From Anaerolineae bacterium (GTDB lineage: Bacteria; Chloroflexota; Anaerolineae; Aggregatilineales; J027), in NCBI GenBank assembly GCA_008933735.1, contig WBUL01000008.1, positions 62,001-126,000 on the forward strand: a DNA stretch of 64,000 nt, read 5' to 3'. Shown here piece by piece: positions 1-9,849 of this stretch. The notes beneath the pieces are model-generated. The model ran no database searches. It was not told the DNA's origin and saw nothing but the letters and a program-made list of their open reading frames with translations. Within the stretch, counting starts at the first letter, position 1. The number at the start of each line of letters is the position of its first letter. Made by a program: the position numbers and the translations under genes.

Positions 1-2242
1 ACGGGTCAGGGGAAAGGAGTCTGACGGGAATATCATTCTCGCCCACAGGAACCGCCCCCAGCGGGGGTGCGGGGATGCCGTGCTGTGCTGCCCAGGTTCG
101 TGCTTCCTGCGGCAGCACCAGAAAAACTTCCTCTTTGCGAAATTCAGATGGTGTATTCTCGTCCGCGAGTAATCCGGTACGGGTATCGATCACAAAGGTC
201 TGATATAGATTGTCTTTCTCTGTTGGGACGACTTCTTCCAGGAACCATTCCCAGGCACGCTGTGGGCATTCTGGCGTGGGTAGTAATCCACTCATCGCGC
301 AGACCTGCATTCGCGCCAACCCGGAAGGTGGTGTCCAGGTGAGTTCGGGCTGGCCAAGCAGCACAGCCCGCATAAATTGATTCCAGATGGGGCCTGCGCC
401 GCTAATGCCGGAGATATTTTTCATTGCAGTGTTATCCGCATTGCCAACCCATACCCCCACCACCAGATTCGGCGTGTAGCCTATGGTCCAGTTATCGCGG
501 AAATCGGTTGTGGTTCCGGTTTTTGCCGCTGCCGGACGACCGATACTTAACGCGCTGCCCCGCCCAAAGGAGGGAATGCGGGCATCCTCATCAGAAAGAA
601 TATCGGTGATTAAAAAGGCGATGCGTGGGTCTAGCTCCCAGGCTCCCAATGCCTTTGGTTTCCACTGGTACAGAATCTCTCCCTCTTTATTGCGGACATC
701 GAGAATATACACCGGATCAATCCTCTGACCGCCGTTGGTAAACGCTGCATACGCTGAAGTCAGTTCTACGAGCTGTACTTCTCCGCCCCCCAGTGTCAAT
801 GACAGGTCAAAACGGCTGCTGTCGGTCAGGGTAGAAATGCCCAGCCTCGTGGTCAGACTGATCAGGGAGTCCATGCCCACATGATCCAGCGCCACTACCG
901 CCGGAATGTTATATGATCCTGCCAGCGCCTCTCGAATCCGCACCGGGCCATGCTCGACCAATCCAAAATTGGACGGTGTATAACTTTCCAACCGCCGCGT
1001 GACGAACGGCGTCCCAATGTCCAGAATCATGGTTGCCGGAGTCATCGGTTCATCACTATTGGGGTCGAAGGCAGCCGCGTAGGTGAACGGTTTGAGCGCC
1101 GACCCCGGCTGACGGAATGCCAGTGCCGCATTGACGTTCCCGTCAATCGTCTCGTCAAAATAGTTCGGGCTGCCTACCATCGTTAAGACCTGTCCCGTGT
1201 ACGGATCAATGGCAACAAGAGCAGCATTATGAGCATTTTTGGGCGGTGTTCCATCAATCGGGTTATTCAGCAGATCAATCTGCCGTACCACGATTTCTTC
1301 TGCCGTTCGCTGCCAACCCAGATCAAGGGTCGTGGTCACTTCCAGCCCACCGGAAAGCAGTTCTTCACCGTAATCACGCTCAAGCTGAGTCCACACGGCC
1401 GCGACAAAATGCGGCGCAAGGATTTCAAACGGGGCAGAGGAATAAACCAGAACTTCATTAGCGGCAATATCCGCCTGCGTCCGGGTGATGTAGCCATGTT
1501 TGACCATCAGCCCCAGCACGATTTTTTGGCGTTCTTTTGCCGCTTCTGGATTTGTCAGAGGGTTATACTGGGCGGGGGTCTGTGGTAACCCGGCCAGCAT
1601 CGCACATTCCGCTAGACTCAAATGCTGCGCGGAATGCCCGAAATAGACCTGCGAGGCCGCCTCCACCCCATACGCGAGGTTCCCGTAGTAGGTCTGATTC
1701 AGATACAGTTCGAGGATTTCATTGCGGCTGTAATTTTGATTCAACTGCACCGCGAGGATCATTTCCCGCAGTTTGCGTCGAATGGTGCGTTCCGATTTTT
1801 CGTCACCTAACAGGAGGGTACGAGCGACCTGCTGGGTAATCGTGCTGCCCCCCGCCTGTACTTCCCCGCCGCGAATATTGATCCACGCAGCACGGACTAT
1901 GCCTTCCAGGTCTATGCCTGGATGTTTGTAAAAATTGGCATCTTCGGTCGCAACGGTGGCGTTAACCATGCACTGCGGCAGGTTTTCCAGCGTGACAGTT
2001 TCGTGACTGCCTTCATACAAATCCACAATTTCATACAGAAGCTGTCCATTGCGGTCGTAAATGCGGGTGCTGGGGAGCGCTAACCCTGCCTCAATTTCTC
2101 CTATATCTGGCAGATCATGGAACAACCAGAAATAGAGAAATAGGATTGATGCGACAAACAGCATTCCACTGATGAGCAGAAAGCGCTGCCACCAGCGCCG
2201 ATTGATCCACAACACGCGGCGAAGGGTCTTCAACATGAACAT
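1..2242 (-). CDS. Class A penicillin-binding protein (transglycosylase/transpeptidase), 3' end outside window
   Basis: Bifunctional peptidoglycan synthase that polymerises lipid II and cross-links stem peptides at the outer face of the membrane. Reading the minus strand from 2242 gives 747 codons without a stop. There is a short basic N-terminus, one membrane segment (around LLISGMLFVASILFLYFW), a GT51 domain with TEDANFYKHPG (catalytic Glu) and GGSTITQQ, then a transpeptidase domain with the SxxK nucleophile in GSALKPFTY, SYN (GSYNIP) and KTGTT. After the transpeptidase the protein continues (VRLLSPDP at the window edge), as in PBPs with a C-terminal extension such as PbpC. ATG codons lie at 2242 and 2236, and neither has a strong ribosome site. 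The family is certain; 1A versus 1C subtype is not. Confidence 0.93.
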   Translation of the reverse strand, partial: MFMLKTLRRVLWINRRWWQRFLLISGMLFVASILFLYFWLFHDLPDIGEIEAGLALPSTRIYDRNGQLLYEIVDLYEGSHETVTLENLPQCMVNATVATEDANFYKHPGIDLEGIVRAAWINIRGGEVQAGGSTITQQVARTLLLGDEKSERTIRRKLREMILAVQLNQNYSRNEILELYLNQTYYGNLAYGVEAASQVYFGHSAQHLSLAECAMLAGLPQTPAQYNPLTNPEAAKERQKIVLGLMVKHGYITRTQADIAANEVLVYSSAPFEILAPHFVAAVWTQLERDYGEELLSGGLEVTTTLDLGWQRTAEEIVVRQIDLLNNPIDGTPPKNAHNAALVAIDPYTGQVLTMVGSPNYFDETIDGNVNAALAFRQPGSALKPFTYAAAFDPNSDEPMTPATMILDIGTPFVTRRLESYTPSNFGLVEHGPVRIREALAGSYNIPAVVALDHVGMDSLISLTTRLGISTLTDSSRFDLSLTLGGGEVQLVELTSAYAAFTNGGQRIDPVYILDVRNKEGEILYQWKPKALGAWELDPRIAFLITDILSDEDARIPSFGRGSALSIGRPAAAKTGTTTDFRDNWTIGYTPNLVVGVWVGNADNTAMKNISGISGAGPIWNQFMRAVLLGQPELTWTPPSGLARMQVCAMSGLLPTPECPQRAWEWFLEEVVPTEKDNLYQTFVIDTRTGLLADENTPSEFRKEEVFLVLPQEARTWAAQHGIPAPPLGAVPVGENDIPVRLLSPDP

Positions 2243-2263
2243 TCCATTTTTCCCATTCTATTA

Positions 2264-2269
2264 ATTATA
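2264..2269 (-). promoter_or_regulatory. -10 box candidate for the PBP gene
   Basis: Read on the minus strand the bases spell TATAAT, 22 nt upstream of the first PBP ATG. No convincing -35 hexamer is visible 16-18 bases further upstream, so this is a weak call based on the perfect -10 only. Confidence 0.35.
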
Positions 2270-2319
2270 GAAGGCAACAGCGGCCACCTGCTGCATGAAT
2301 ACCCACCGGACACCTGAAT

Positions 2320-2874
2320 TTATTCTGACGAATCGCCAATGACATTGTGATCGACAAAACGGACGGGATTGGTGACATCAAAATACATCGTCGCTTCTCT
2401 ATCGCCGATGATCCCTTCGTAGACATCAAAAATGCCATCTTCTCGCTGGTGGCGGGTATGACTTTTGGCCCGCATCCCAAACACACGCATAATAGTCCAA
2501 GCCTCATTTTCCGATACAAGTTTCCAGGCAGTTTCAAAAGACTTACCGTTCCCTGTAGCTAAAATCGTGTCAATCATCTGCTCCACAAACAGATGATTCT
2601 TCTCGGCATCCGCCTTTTTGTCAGCACGCTCCTGTGCTACCGCCAGCATCATCCGTGCTTCCAGGTCCAGCGGGTTGGTATCTAATATGTTCCGGCAAAT
2701 GGTTTCTACCTCACTGAAATCCGTCACATGGTTGGTAATCTGCATCAATTTTTGCCGGGTGATATGTTTGACAGCACGGTGTTCGTAGTTCAGGTAAGCG
2801 TCCCGCAGCGCGGCAAAATCGGCGCCAACGGGGTTGGCCTCAGTTGCGGCAGCAAGTTCCTTAAAGTCGGTCAT
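2320..2874 (-). CDS. DUF4919-like protein of unknown function
   Basis: A 184-residue soluble protein without signal peptide or membrane segment. The N-terminal half (FAALRDAYLNYEHRA, then a helical stretch with LEARMMLAVAQERADKKADA) and the C-terminal half (GIFDVYEGIIGDREATMYFDVTNP) fit my memory of the DUF4919 family, which typically pairs a short helical TPR-like segment with a small beta-rich end. No catalytic motif is visible. It stands alone between the PBP gene and a divergent MOSC gene, and its promoter region carries a striking 17-bp palindrome. The assignment is from pattern memory; the function is unknown. Confidence 0.7.
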   Translation of the reverse strand: MTDFKELAAATEANPVGADFAALRDAYLNYEHRAVKHITRQKLMQITNHVTDFSEVETICRNILDTNPLDLEARMMLAVAQERADKKADAEKNHLFVEQMIDTILATGNGKSFETAWKLVSENEAWTIMRVFGMRAKSHTRHQREDGIFDVYEGIIGDREATMYFDVTNPVRFVDHNVIGDSSE

Positions 2875-2900
2875 GACAGGCGTCCTCTCGTTATCTATTT

Positions 2901-2931
2901 AAAATACTCCTAAATTTTAGGAGATGTGCAA
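2901..2931 (-). promoter_or_regulatory. Promoter with 17-bp palindromic operator candidate
   Basis: On the minus strand a TTGCAC (-35-like, 2926-2931) and a TATTTT (-10-like, 2901-2906) are 19 nt apart. Between them sits a perfect palindrome, CTCCTAAATTTTAGGAG (2907-2923; 8-nt arms, one central base). A dyad between -35 and -10 is the classic position for a repressor operator. The same sequence could also form a hairpin. Confidence 0.45.
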
Positions 2932-3046
2932 ACCTGACCGTAGAACAGATAATCTAATTGAGTACCAACTTTCTGACGCTTACCTGAACAAATCGTGTAA
3001 AGCCGGTAGGATTCAGTAAAATAAGAGGAAAACGTGAGAAAAATGA

Positions 3047-3688
3047 ATGGACTGGATGCTTAAATCAATCCAGGTTGCTACGCCCAAAATGCACGGTGAC
3101 GGCGAAAAGACCTGGGAGACAGGCATTTTTAAACAGCCGGTTTCGGGCGCAATTGCGGTGAGTACCCTCGGTCTGAAAGGTGATGGCGTAGGGGACACAA
3201 AAAATCACGGCGGGCCGGATAAAGCCGTCTGTTGCCATCCCTGGCAGCATCATGAATACTGGAACACCTACTTTCAGTGGAATTTGCAGCCAGGTGCCTT
3301 CGGGGAAAACTTCACGCTGGCAGGTTTGACGGAACAGGATGTTTGTGTAGGGGACATCTGGCAGGTAGGGAGTGCACGCTTTCAGGTTTCGCAGCCACGT
3401 GTGCCCTGCTGGAAGCAGGACAATAAACTGGGGGTGCCAAACTTCCAGAAAAAAGTGAAAGAAACCGACCGCACCGGATTTTATCTCCGCGTTTTGCAGG
3501 AAGGCGTAGTTACGCCGGGTGATCCGATCCAAAGGCTTGAACGTCCTTATCCTAAAGCCGGAATCATACGCCTGAACCGTGCTCTGAACGAAAAAGACAA
3601 CCCTGCCCTGGCAGAAGAATTTGTAAATTTAGAACCACTTGCCGAAAGCTGGCGAAACATGTTCCAGAGAAGGATAAGAGGAAGATGA
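3047..3688 (+). CDS. MOSC domain protein, YiiM type
   Basis: A 213-residue member of the MOSC superfamily (molybdenum-cofactor sulfurase C-terminal fold), YiiM branch, which is linked in other bacteria to molybdenum-cofactor handling and reduction of N-hydroxylated bases. Visible are GGPDKAVCCHPWQHHEYW, GAFGENFTLAGLTEQDVCVG and the conserved cysteine in QPRVPCWKQ, followed by a C-terminal segment matching the short three-helix YiiM domain (residues about 160-210). A stop codon immediately precedes the ATG at 3047; an alternative start at 3056 (MLKSIQVATPK) aligns better with the family's usual N-terminus. Its last four bases overlap the next gene, so the two are probably co-translated. Confidence 0.85.
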   Translation: MDWMLKSIQVATPKMHGDGEKTWETGIFKQPVSGAIAVSTLGLKGDGVGDTKNHGGPDKAVCCHPWQHHEYWNTYFQWNLQPGAFGENFTLAGLTEQDVCVGDIWQVGSARFQVSQPRVPCWKQDNKLGVPNFQKKVKETDRTGFYLRVLQEGVVTPGDPIQRLERPYPKAGIIRLNRALNEKDNPALAEEFVNLEPLAESWRNMFQRRIRGR

Positions 3689-4476
3689 AGCGATTGATTG
3701 CGACCCTCATAATTCTGGCCTTTATGGTTGTGCCCACAATGGCACAGGAGCGTGCTGACACCCTGGGGGTGTATGGGACGCTGGTCAATAATAATCCGCT
3801 TGGCGGCACATTTGAATCGGGCATTGACATGCACCTGTTTGAATTTGATGGCGCGGCCAATGATCTTGTCACTATACAGATGATTGCTCTCAGTAATGAT
3901 CTTGATCCGGCGCTGGTGCTGTTGGGCATTGATGGCAGCATCGTTGGTTGGAATGATGACAGTAACAATCAATTGAATGCCACCATCAACGCTGAACTGC
4001 CTTACAGTGGAACCTATTTTGTATTAGCGACCACCTTCCGCAGCTTGTATGAACAGGGGGAATTCCAGGGCGACTACCAGATTGTTTTGAATGGTGTCAG
4101 CCCCATTGACCCTCAAAACAGCACAACCGATGACGATCTACTGCCACTAGAGCCGGATAATGTTTACGAGGCAATCACCCTGGATGCCAGCACCCCGGTC
4201 TTTCTGGCGACTCTCACGGTTCAGGACACCCTGGCGGTGAATCTGTATGCGGAAAGCGACACCCTGGATACCGTCCTGTATGTATTCAATACGAAGGGCG
4301 AACGAATCGCACTTGACGATGACAGCAGTGGTTATAACTATAGTGCGGAATTGAAGGGCGTTCCCCTGGATGAGCCCGGCCAATACATGATTATGGTTGT
4401 CACACGTGGCTACGAACGCGAAGAAGAACGCGACAATATCAACGGCTTTATGAATCTCTGGGTTGACCGCAGCTAA
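3685..4476 (+). CDS. Secreted beta-sandwich protein with PPC-like domains
   Basis: A 263-residue exported protein. Residues 1-20 form a Sec signal peptide (KR, hydrophobic IATLIILAFMVV, cleavage near TMAQ). The mature part looks like two related beta-sandwich repeats of the bacterial pre-peptidase C-terminal (PPC) type, each with a buried core followed by an Asp/Asn-rich turn: DPALVLLGIDGSIVGWNDDS and TLDTVLYVFNTKGERIALDD. These turns often bind calcium. There is no enzymatic domain. It overlaps the MOSC gene by 4 nt (ATGA), although the two products would act in different compartments. The fold call is from pattern; the function is unknown. Confidence 0.75.
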   Translation: MKRLIATLIILAFMVVPTMAQERADTLGVYGTLVNNNPLGGTFESGIDMHLFEFDGAANDLVTIQMIALSNDLDPALVLLGIDGSIVGWNDDSNNQLNATINAELPYSGTYFVLATTFRSLYEQGEFQGDYQIVLNGVSPIDPQNSTTDDDLLPLEPDNVYEAITLDASTPVFLATLTVQDTLAVNLYAESDTLDTVLYVFNTKGERIALDDDSSGYNYSAELKGVPLDEPGQYMIMVVTRGYEREEERDNINGFMNLWVDRS

Positions 4477-4481
4477 ACCGT

Positions 4482-4510
4482 TTGCATGAACAATTGCACA
4501 TATGTATAAT
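4482..4510 (+). promoter_or_regulatory. Sigma-70-type promoter of the dnaG-rpoD operon
   Basis: TTGCAT (4482-4487), a 17-nt spacer and a perfect TATAAT (4505-4510) lie 31 nt upstream of the dnaG ATG, predicting transcription from about 4517. An AGGG element 8 nt before the ATG can serve as ribosome site. Confidence 0.65.
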
Positions 4511-4541
4511 GCTCCTATCGTAGGCTTGCAGGGCTGTTCCC

Positions 4542-6512
4542 ATGTCGGCGGTAGATGACATTAAGGCGCGGCTTGACATTGTGGATGTGGTGTCAGGCTA
4601 TGCACCGCTTAAAAAAGCCGGGCGGAACTACAAGGCAAACTGCCCATTCCACAGCGAAAAAACACCTTCGTTTTTTGTTTTTCCGGATACCCAGACGTGG
4701 CGCTGCTTCGGACAGTGCGGCGAAGGTGGTGATCTGTTTTCGTTCGTGATGAAAGCTGAAGGGTGGGACTTCACTGAAGCCCTGCAAGAACTTGCCAGAC
4801 GCGCGGGCGTTGAACTCAAGCCCCGTGAAAACCCCAAGCAGGAAGCCGCCGAAAACCGCCTCTACGATTTGCTGGCGATAACCGCCGAATTTTTCAGTGA
4901 CCAACTCTCTGGCAGCCCCGCACACCGATATTTGAAACAACGCGGCTTGACCGACGAAACCGCGCAACTGTTTGGCCTGGGGTATGCCCTGAACCAGTGG
5001 CACGCTGCTCATGACCACCTGAAAGTCCTGGGGTTCACTGATGAAGAAATCATCAAGGCAGGTGTATGTATTCGCAACGAGCAGGGGCGCGTGTATGATC
5101 GTTTTCGCCACCGCTTCATCATCCCAATTCGGGACAGCCGTGGGCGTACCATTGGGTTTGGAGCGCGGGCCATTAACCCGGACGACGAACCCAAGTACCT
5201 GAATTCGCCGCAAAGCGAGCTCTTTGATAAGAGCCATACCCTGTTTGCGTTTGATATGGCACGGCGGACGATACGAGAAACGGAAACCGTCGTGGTGGTT
5301 GAGGGGTATATGGATGTGATCCAGGCACACCAGGCCGGATTCACCAATGTCGTTGCGACGATGGGAACCGCCCTGACCGACTCGCACATGCAAACGTTGA
5401 GCAAATATGCCCACCGGCTGGTATTGGCGCTCGATGCAGACATCGCAGGTATTAAAGCCACCATGCGCGGGTTGGATATCGCACGCGAAACCCTCAGCAG
5501 TGATCGGGTCATGGTGTTAGACGCGCAGGGAATCATGCAGCAGGCGGGCAAACTGAATCTGGATATTCGTGTGCTGGAAATTCCCGAAGGCAAAGACCCA
5601 GACGACTTTATCCGCCAGTCGCCGGAACACTGGCAGCCCCAGGTGGACAGTGCCCTGCCGCTCGCTGAATACATCATCAAAGCTGGCACGGCAAATCTAC
5701 CGCCCAATGCCTCGGTTGCTGAGCGAGAAGCACTGGCGCGGGAACTTTTACCCTTGCTCACCGCGACGGAGAATAATCTTCACCAGCGGAATAACGTCCA
5801 ACTCCTAAGCCATCGTCTGAAGCTCGATCCAAAGTCTATGGTTGCTTGGGCGGTTAACCGTACCCAGCAGGGTACGCCCAAAACCGGGAGCAGGGGCAAA
5901 ATGGCAGAACAGAAAAAGTTGAGTGAAGCCCCGCCAATGGTGATGTCATTGAAAGGGCGCAGGCTGGAACAGTATTGTCTGTCGGTACTGATCCGAGAGC
6001 CACACCGTCTGTTTGAAGCCAATCGTCTGCTGCGGCAAATCAGCGAAAAAACGGGTGGGGCTGTCGTCCCCAAACTTGAGCTACCTGATTTTTCTCAGGG
6101 GGACTTTCAGATGATCTTTGGATTACTGGAAGACGCCTGTCTGCAAGATGAAAAAGACCCGCTTGATTATCTGCTGCAAAACGTGAATGATAGCTTGCAG
6201 AGTGCGATTGATGAGGTGCTGCCCGAACCCTTGGAAACTTTTGCGAGAAAAAAACGACTCTATACTACAGAATTAAATTCTGTACAGTTAGAGCAGAAAC
6301 GCCGGCATTCCGCCCTGCGTGATGATTTTCAGGAACAGGTGCTGCGGATGCGCCTGGAGCGTATTGAAGAAAAGATCAGGGAAACTTATTTTCTTCAGGA
6401 AGAGGAAGGTGAGACCGTCATTGTCACCGCAGCTCACGCGCAGCTTATGCGGACGAAGTATATTTTGAACCAGGCCATCAAAGAAGTGCAGATGAATGGC
6501 AAAGAGGGATGA
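4542..6512 (+). CDS. dnaG: DNA primase
   Basis: DnaG synthesises RNA primers for chromosome replication in complex with the replicative helicase. The 656-residue product has the N-terminal CHC2 zinc-binding domain (C34, H37, C55, C59), the primase core with the basic [12 protein letters not shown] segment near 188-198, and the Toprim fold with E254 in VVVEGYMDV and the D298/D300 pair in LALDADIAG that bind catalytic metal. The C-terminal 200 residues are helical, as expected for the helicase-binding domain. Length is normal for the family. The gene overlaps rpoD by 4 nt (ATGA), the classic macromolecular-synthesis operon order without an rpsU. Confidence 0.98.
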   Translation: MSAVDDIKARLDIVDVVSGYAPLKKAGRNYKANCPFHSEKTPSFFVFPDTQTWRCFGQCGEGGDLFSFVMKAEGWDFTEALQELARRAGVELKPRENPKQEAAENRLYDLLAITAEFFSDQLSGSPAHRYLKQRGLTDETAQLFGLGYALNQWHAAHDHLKVLGFTDEEIIKAGVCIRNEQGRVYDRFRHRFIIPIRDSRGRTIGFGARAINPDDEPKYLNSPQSELFDKSHTLFAFDMARRTIRETETVVVVEGYMDVIQAHQAGFTNVVATMGTALTDSHMQTLSKYAHRLVLALDADIAGIKATMRGLDIARETLSSDRVMVLDAQGIMQQAGKLNLDIRVLEIPEGKDPDDFIRQSPEHWQPQVDSALPLAEYIIKAGTANLPPNASVAEREALARELLPLLTATENNLHQRNNVQLLSHRLKLDPKSMVAWAVNRTQQGTPKTGSRGKMAEQKKLSEAPPMVMSLKGRRLEQYCLSVLIREPHRLFEANRLLRQISEKTGGAVVPKLELPDFSQGDFQMIFGLLEDACLQDEKDPLDYLLQNVNDSLQSAIDEVLPEPLETFARKKRLYTTELNSVQLEQKRRHSALRDDFQEQVLRMRLERIEEKIRETYFLQEEEGETVIVTAAHAQLMRTKYILNQAIKEVQMNGKEG

Positions 6513-8230
6513 AACCGATGGTAAAACGCAAACCGACATCGGAAGAGAAATTGAATGCCGACATGGAAGCCCTGCTGACCAAAGGGCGGCGTACCAAGCA
6601 GCTTGATGAGTCCGAGGTGTTGAGTATTTTCGACGATCCTGAGGGCGAACAGGCCCAGCATTTTATGGAACAATTGGAAGCCGAACAAATAGAAGTCATT
6701 TTTTCTGATGAAGACGAACTTGAAGTAGATGATTTAGATGATCTTGACGATTTAGATATTGAGCCGGATGAGGATGATCTGGAAATAGAGGATGACGATG
6801 CCGACGATGACCTGGATGAACTTCCCCTACGGGGGACCGCCGGCATTTCTGACGATCCGGTTCGGATGTATCTCAAGGAAATTGGTCAGGTCGATTTATT
6901 AAATCAGGATAGAGAAACCTGGCTTTCCAGCCAGATTGCCGCAAAGATACTTTATCTGAGTAAAAAGGAAAAACTGCAAAAAAAACTGAAGGTCATGCCC
7001 GAAGATCGGGACATCCTGCTTTCCCTGTACGAAGATGCGTATATCTCCTGGACACGTACCCAGGAGCTCATTGGTCGCCTAGGGCAGGACATGCCTGACA
7101 TGGCAAGTGTGATTAACGAAACACAGTCATTGCGCGAAACCTGGCGCATCGATGGCACCTCATATGCAAGAGACTATCTGCTTCAACACCAGTGGGGGAA
7201 AGATGACAGATGGGGTGCGGTGGCACAGGAATTCTTTGGCGTGTATCACATCCTGTACCTGATTCCGCTGTCCCTTCAACAGGAAATCCTGAAATTTTAC
7301 CGGACGAAAAAAGACCTGCCATCGCCGGAAATGCTCACCCGATGGATAGACAACAATCCGCACTGCCTAGAAGAGATCAGCGACGAAATCCGGGATGTGC
7401 TGTACCGGGGACAGGAGGCGGAAGAAGCCCTCACCCGTGCCAATCTGCGCCTGGTAGTTAGTGTCGCTAAGCGGTATATGGGACGCGGCATCAGCTTTCT
7501 GGATTTAATCCAGGAAGGCAACATTGGCCTGCTTCGGGCGGTCGAAAAATTCGATCATACCAAGGGTTTTAAATTCAGCACCTACGCGACATGGTGGATA
7601 CGACAGGCCATCAGCCGTGCAATCGCTGACCAGGCACGCACCATCCGTATTCCTGTTCATATGGTCGAAACCATCAACCGTTTGATGCGAATTCAGCGCG
7701 ATTTAACCCAGGAAAAAGGTGCAGAACCGATGGCAGAGGATCTGGCACTAGAAATGAACTTCCTGACGAACGAGGAGGTCAGAAAAATCAAAGGGCTGCG
7801 TGATTCCGGTGAAAAGCTGGAGTTTGTCGATCCGGGGCTGTACCGCAAACTGCGCCGCGAAGCTAATAAGATTCGCCGGATTCTGCGGATTTCGCAGGAG
7901 CCGATGTCACTGGAAATGACCGTAGGCCAGGAAGACAGCAGTATGCTGGGTGATTTTATCGAAGATGACAAAATGGTCGGCCCAGTGGATGCGGCTACCC
8001 GCCAGCTTTTAAAAGAACAAATCCGGGACGCCCTCTTTGTGCTGAATGACCGTGAGCGCGAAGTGCTGGAAATGCGCTTCGGGCTGAAAGACGGGCAGGA
8101 ACACACACTGGAAGAAGTCGGTAAATTTTATGGGGTCACGCGGGAGCGCATTCGTCAGATTGAAGCGAAAGCCCTGCGGAAGCTCCGCCAGCCGAATCGC
8201 AGCCGTCCCCTGCGCGATTATCTGGAATAA
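6509..8230 (+). CDS. rpoD: Primary RNA polymerase sigma factor (sigma-70/SigA)
   Basis: Housekeeping sigma factor that directs core RNA polymerase to -10/-35 promoters. The 573 residues contain region 1.1 (about 10-60), an extraordinarily acidic linker at 67-104 (27 of 38 residues Asp or Glu), region 1.2 beginning [16 protein letters not shown], region 2 with [29 protein letters not shown] and [13 protein letters not shown], region 3, and region 4 with the helix-turn-helix around [17 protein letters not shown]. The start at 6509 overlaps the dnaG stop; an ATG at 6518 is a possible alternative. Its stop overlaps the next small gene by one base (TAATG). It is the only complete sigma factor in the window. 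Confidence 0.98.
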   Translation: MKPMVKRKPTSEEKLNADMEALLTKGRRTKQLDESEVLSIFDDPEGEQAQHFMEQLEAEQIEVIFSDEDELEVDDLDDLDDLDIEPDEDDLEIEDDDADDDLDELPLRGTAGISDDPVRMYLKEIGQVDLLNQDRETWLSSQIAAKILYLSKKEKLQKKLKVMPEDRDILLSLYEDAYISWTRTQELIGRLGQDMPDMASVINETQSLRETWRIDGTSYARDYLLQHQWGKDDRWGAVAQEFFGVYHILYLIPLSLQQEILKFYRTKKDLPSPEMLTRWIDNNPHCLEEISDEIRDVLYRGQEAEEALTRANLRLVVSVAKRYMGRGISFLDLIQEGNIGLLRAVEKFDHTKGFKFSTYATWWIRQAISRAIADQARTIRIPVHMVETINRLMRIQRDLTQEKGAEPMAEDLALEMNFLTNEEVRKIKGLRDSGEKLEFVDPGLYRKLRREANKIRRILRISQEPMSLEMTVGQEDSSMLGDFIEDDKMVGPVDAATRQLLKEQIRDALFVLNDREREVLEMRFGLKDGQEHTLEEVGKFYGVTRERIRQIEAKALRKLRQPNRSRPLRDYLE

Positions 8231-8493
8231 TGCATAAGTCAAAGTTTTATCTTGATCATCCTGATGATCTGCCGCTGGATGCTATTGGATTGAGCGGTGG
8301 CATCCGGTTTGCGCTTTACCTGGTTTCCCTGCTGCCCTTTGTGGGATTTGTCATCGGGGGAAACTACTCGCTGCGAAAAAACGCCGCCACCCGGCAGCTT
8401 GGACGGCGGCTGTTATTATATGCCTTTGTTTTGCACGGATTTTATCTGACCTGCCTGTGTCCAGCGGTGCTGGCGTTAGCGTTTCGCCAATGA
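8230..8493 (+). CDS. Small two-helix membrane protein, unknown
   Basis: An 87-residue protein whose ATG overlaps the rpoD stop by one base, so it is probably translationally coupled to the sigma factor. Two hydrophobic segments are visible: residues about 26-45 (IRFALYLVSLLPFVGFVIGG) and 60-85 (LLLYAFVLHGFYLTCLCPAV), separated by a basic loop (LRKNAATRQLGRR) expected in the cytoplasm. No known family is recognised. The 3' end overlaps the convergent aminotransferase by 18 nt. Its tight linkage and residue pattern support a real gene. Confidence 0.7.
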   Translation: MHKSKFYLDHPDDLPLDAIGLSGGIRFALYLVSLLPFVGFVIGGNYSLRKNAATRQLGRRLLLYAFVLHGFYLTCLCPAVLALAFRQ

Positions 8494-9771
8494 AGTCAGC
8501 GACTCGTGAAAACGATCAAACGCAGCCTGGGTGCGTTCTGGCGGCAGCGCATAGGAAAAACGTACCCAGTTCCGCCCTGCTTCGGAGAAGAAAGCGCCGG
8601 GTACAACTGCAATCCCGTAATCGCGGGCCAGAATTTCCCCCAGTTCAATCGAGCTGGTGTTTTCGTCGCACCAGTCTCTCAGGTCGATAAAGGCATAGTA
8701 GCCCTGCCCCATGATGTGACGGTAGCCAGTTTCCTGTAATTTCTGGCGCAGGATTTTGCGGCTGGCGTTGGTCGGTTCAATGGTACTGGCGGCGGCCTTC
8801 TCAAAGCCCATCTCGTAGGCTACAACCGCTACTGCCTGACTGTAGAAGTTCGGGAAAACCCCATGCGAGGCGCGGCTGACAATGAATTTGCAGACATCAG
8901 GCGAGGCAACCAGATGGGCACTTCGGACATTTGAGCCGCCCATTGATTTGCTCAACCCATCCAGAAACATCAGGCGGCTGCGTTCTTCGGGCGAGAAGGA
9001 TTCCAGAACCTGATTAATATTGTATGGTTTTTCTTCGCTGATCCAGTGATACATCCAATCAAACAGGACAAACGAGATTCCCAGATCCAGTGCCTTGTGC
9101 GCCAGTTCAATCTGCCGTTCCAGAGGATAGTAATATCCCGTTGGATTATCAGGCGAAGTCATCAACATCCCTGCGATGCGTCGCCCGGATTTCCTGGCGT
9201 ACCGCACAGCCTCTTCTAACCCTTCTTCCGTATGCACCCAGGATGCATTCTCATCACCTGGGGCCTGGAGAACATTCAACCCCATCGCATAGGGTCCCCA
9301 GTTATAGCTGATCCAGGGGACAGCCGAGGTCAAAAGCACATCACCGACACGACCGGTTCCCAGGTAAATCATGGCATCATAGGCTTTTAGCAAAATATCT
9401 CGCCCACCAATGCCAGCAACAACATTGTTAGCCCCCCATCCCGTCGCAGGGTGGATTTTCCAGTAGGCATTTGCAACCGCGTTACGGAAACCATCGTAGC
9501 CATAGGGTTGGTCGTAACCTGTGCCGTGTTTGACCTGCATTTCGGCTGCTTTCATCAGGATATCGGCAGGAATGCCATCCAAACTTTCACCCCCATCTCC
9601 CTGCGAGGCATCATAGGTTTTCGCGTCTGTCCCCATTTTATCGAGATAGGCTTTTAACCCTTTTTTGATAAGGAACATCCGTGAAGGAGGAATTTCCATC
9701 TGGTTCGCTGGATAGTCGCACACCGGGATCAAGTATTTTTCCTCGACAGCAAACCGGGGTTGTTGTGACAT
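8476..9771 (-). CDS. PLP-dependent class I/II aminotransferase
   Basis: A fold-type I aminotransferase of 431 residues. Seen directly are N209 in TSPDNPTGYYYP, D238 in LFDWMY (pyridine-nitrogen partner), the Schiff-base K275 in DGLSKSMGGSN and the phosphate-binding R283 following it. YNWGPY near 156-161 supplies the aromatic ring stacking on PLP. The substrate cannot be read from sequence; the broad family includes aspartate, alanine and aromatic aminotransferases. An AGGTG element precedes the ATG by six bases. The gene is last in a run of minus-strand genes and converges on the rpoD operon. Confidence 0.88.
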   Translation of the reverse strand: MSQQPRFAVEEKYLIPVCDYPANQMEIPPSRMFLIKKGLKAYLDKMGTDAKTYDASQGDGGESLDGIPADILMKAAEMQVKHGTGYDQPYGYDGFRNAVANAYWKIHPATGWGANNVVAGIGGRDILLKAYDAMIYLGTGRVGDVLLTSAVPWISYNWGPYAMGLNVLQAPGDENASWVHTEEGLEEAVRYARKSGRRIAGMLMTSPDNPTGYYYPLERQIELAHKALDLGISFVLFDWMYHWISEEKPYNINQVLESFSPEERSRLMFLDGLSKSMGGSNVRSAHLVASPDVCKFIVSRASHGVFPNFYSQAVAVVAYEMGFEKAAASTIEPTNASRKILRQKLQETGYRHIMGQGYYAFIDLRDWCDENTSSIELGEILARDYGIAVVPGAFFSEAGRNWVRFSYALPPERTQAAFDRFHESLTSLAKR

Positions 9772-9849
9772 AACTACACCTTTGAATGATCATTTTCACT
9801 GTGAGTTTTAATGTTACCCCAGTTCGTTGGCCCATGCGTATATGCAGAA

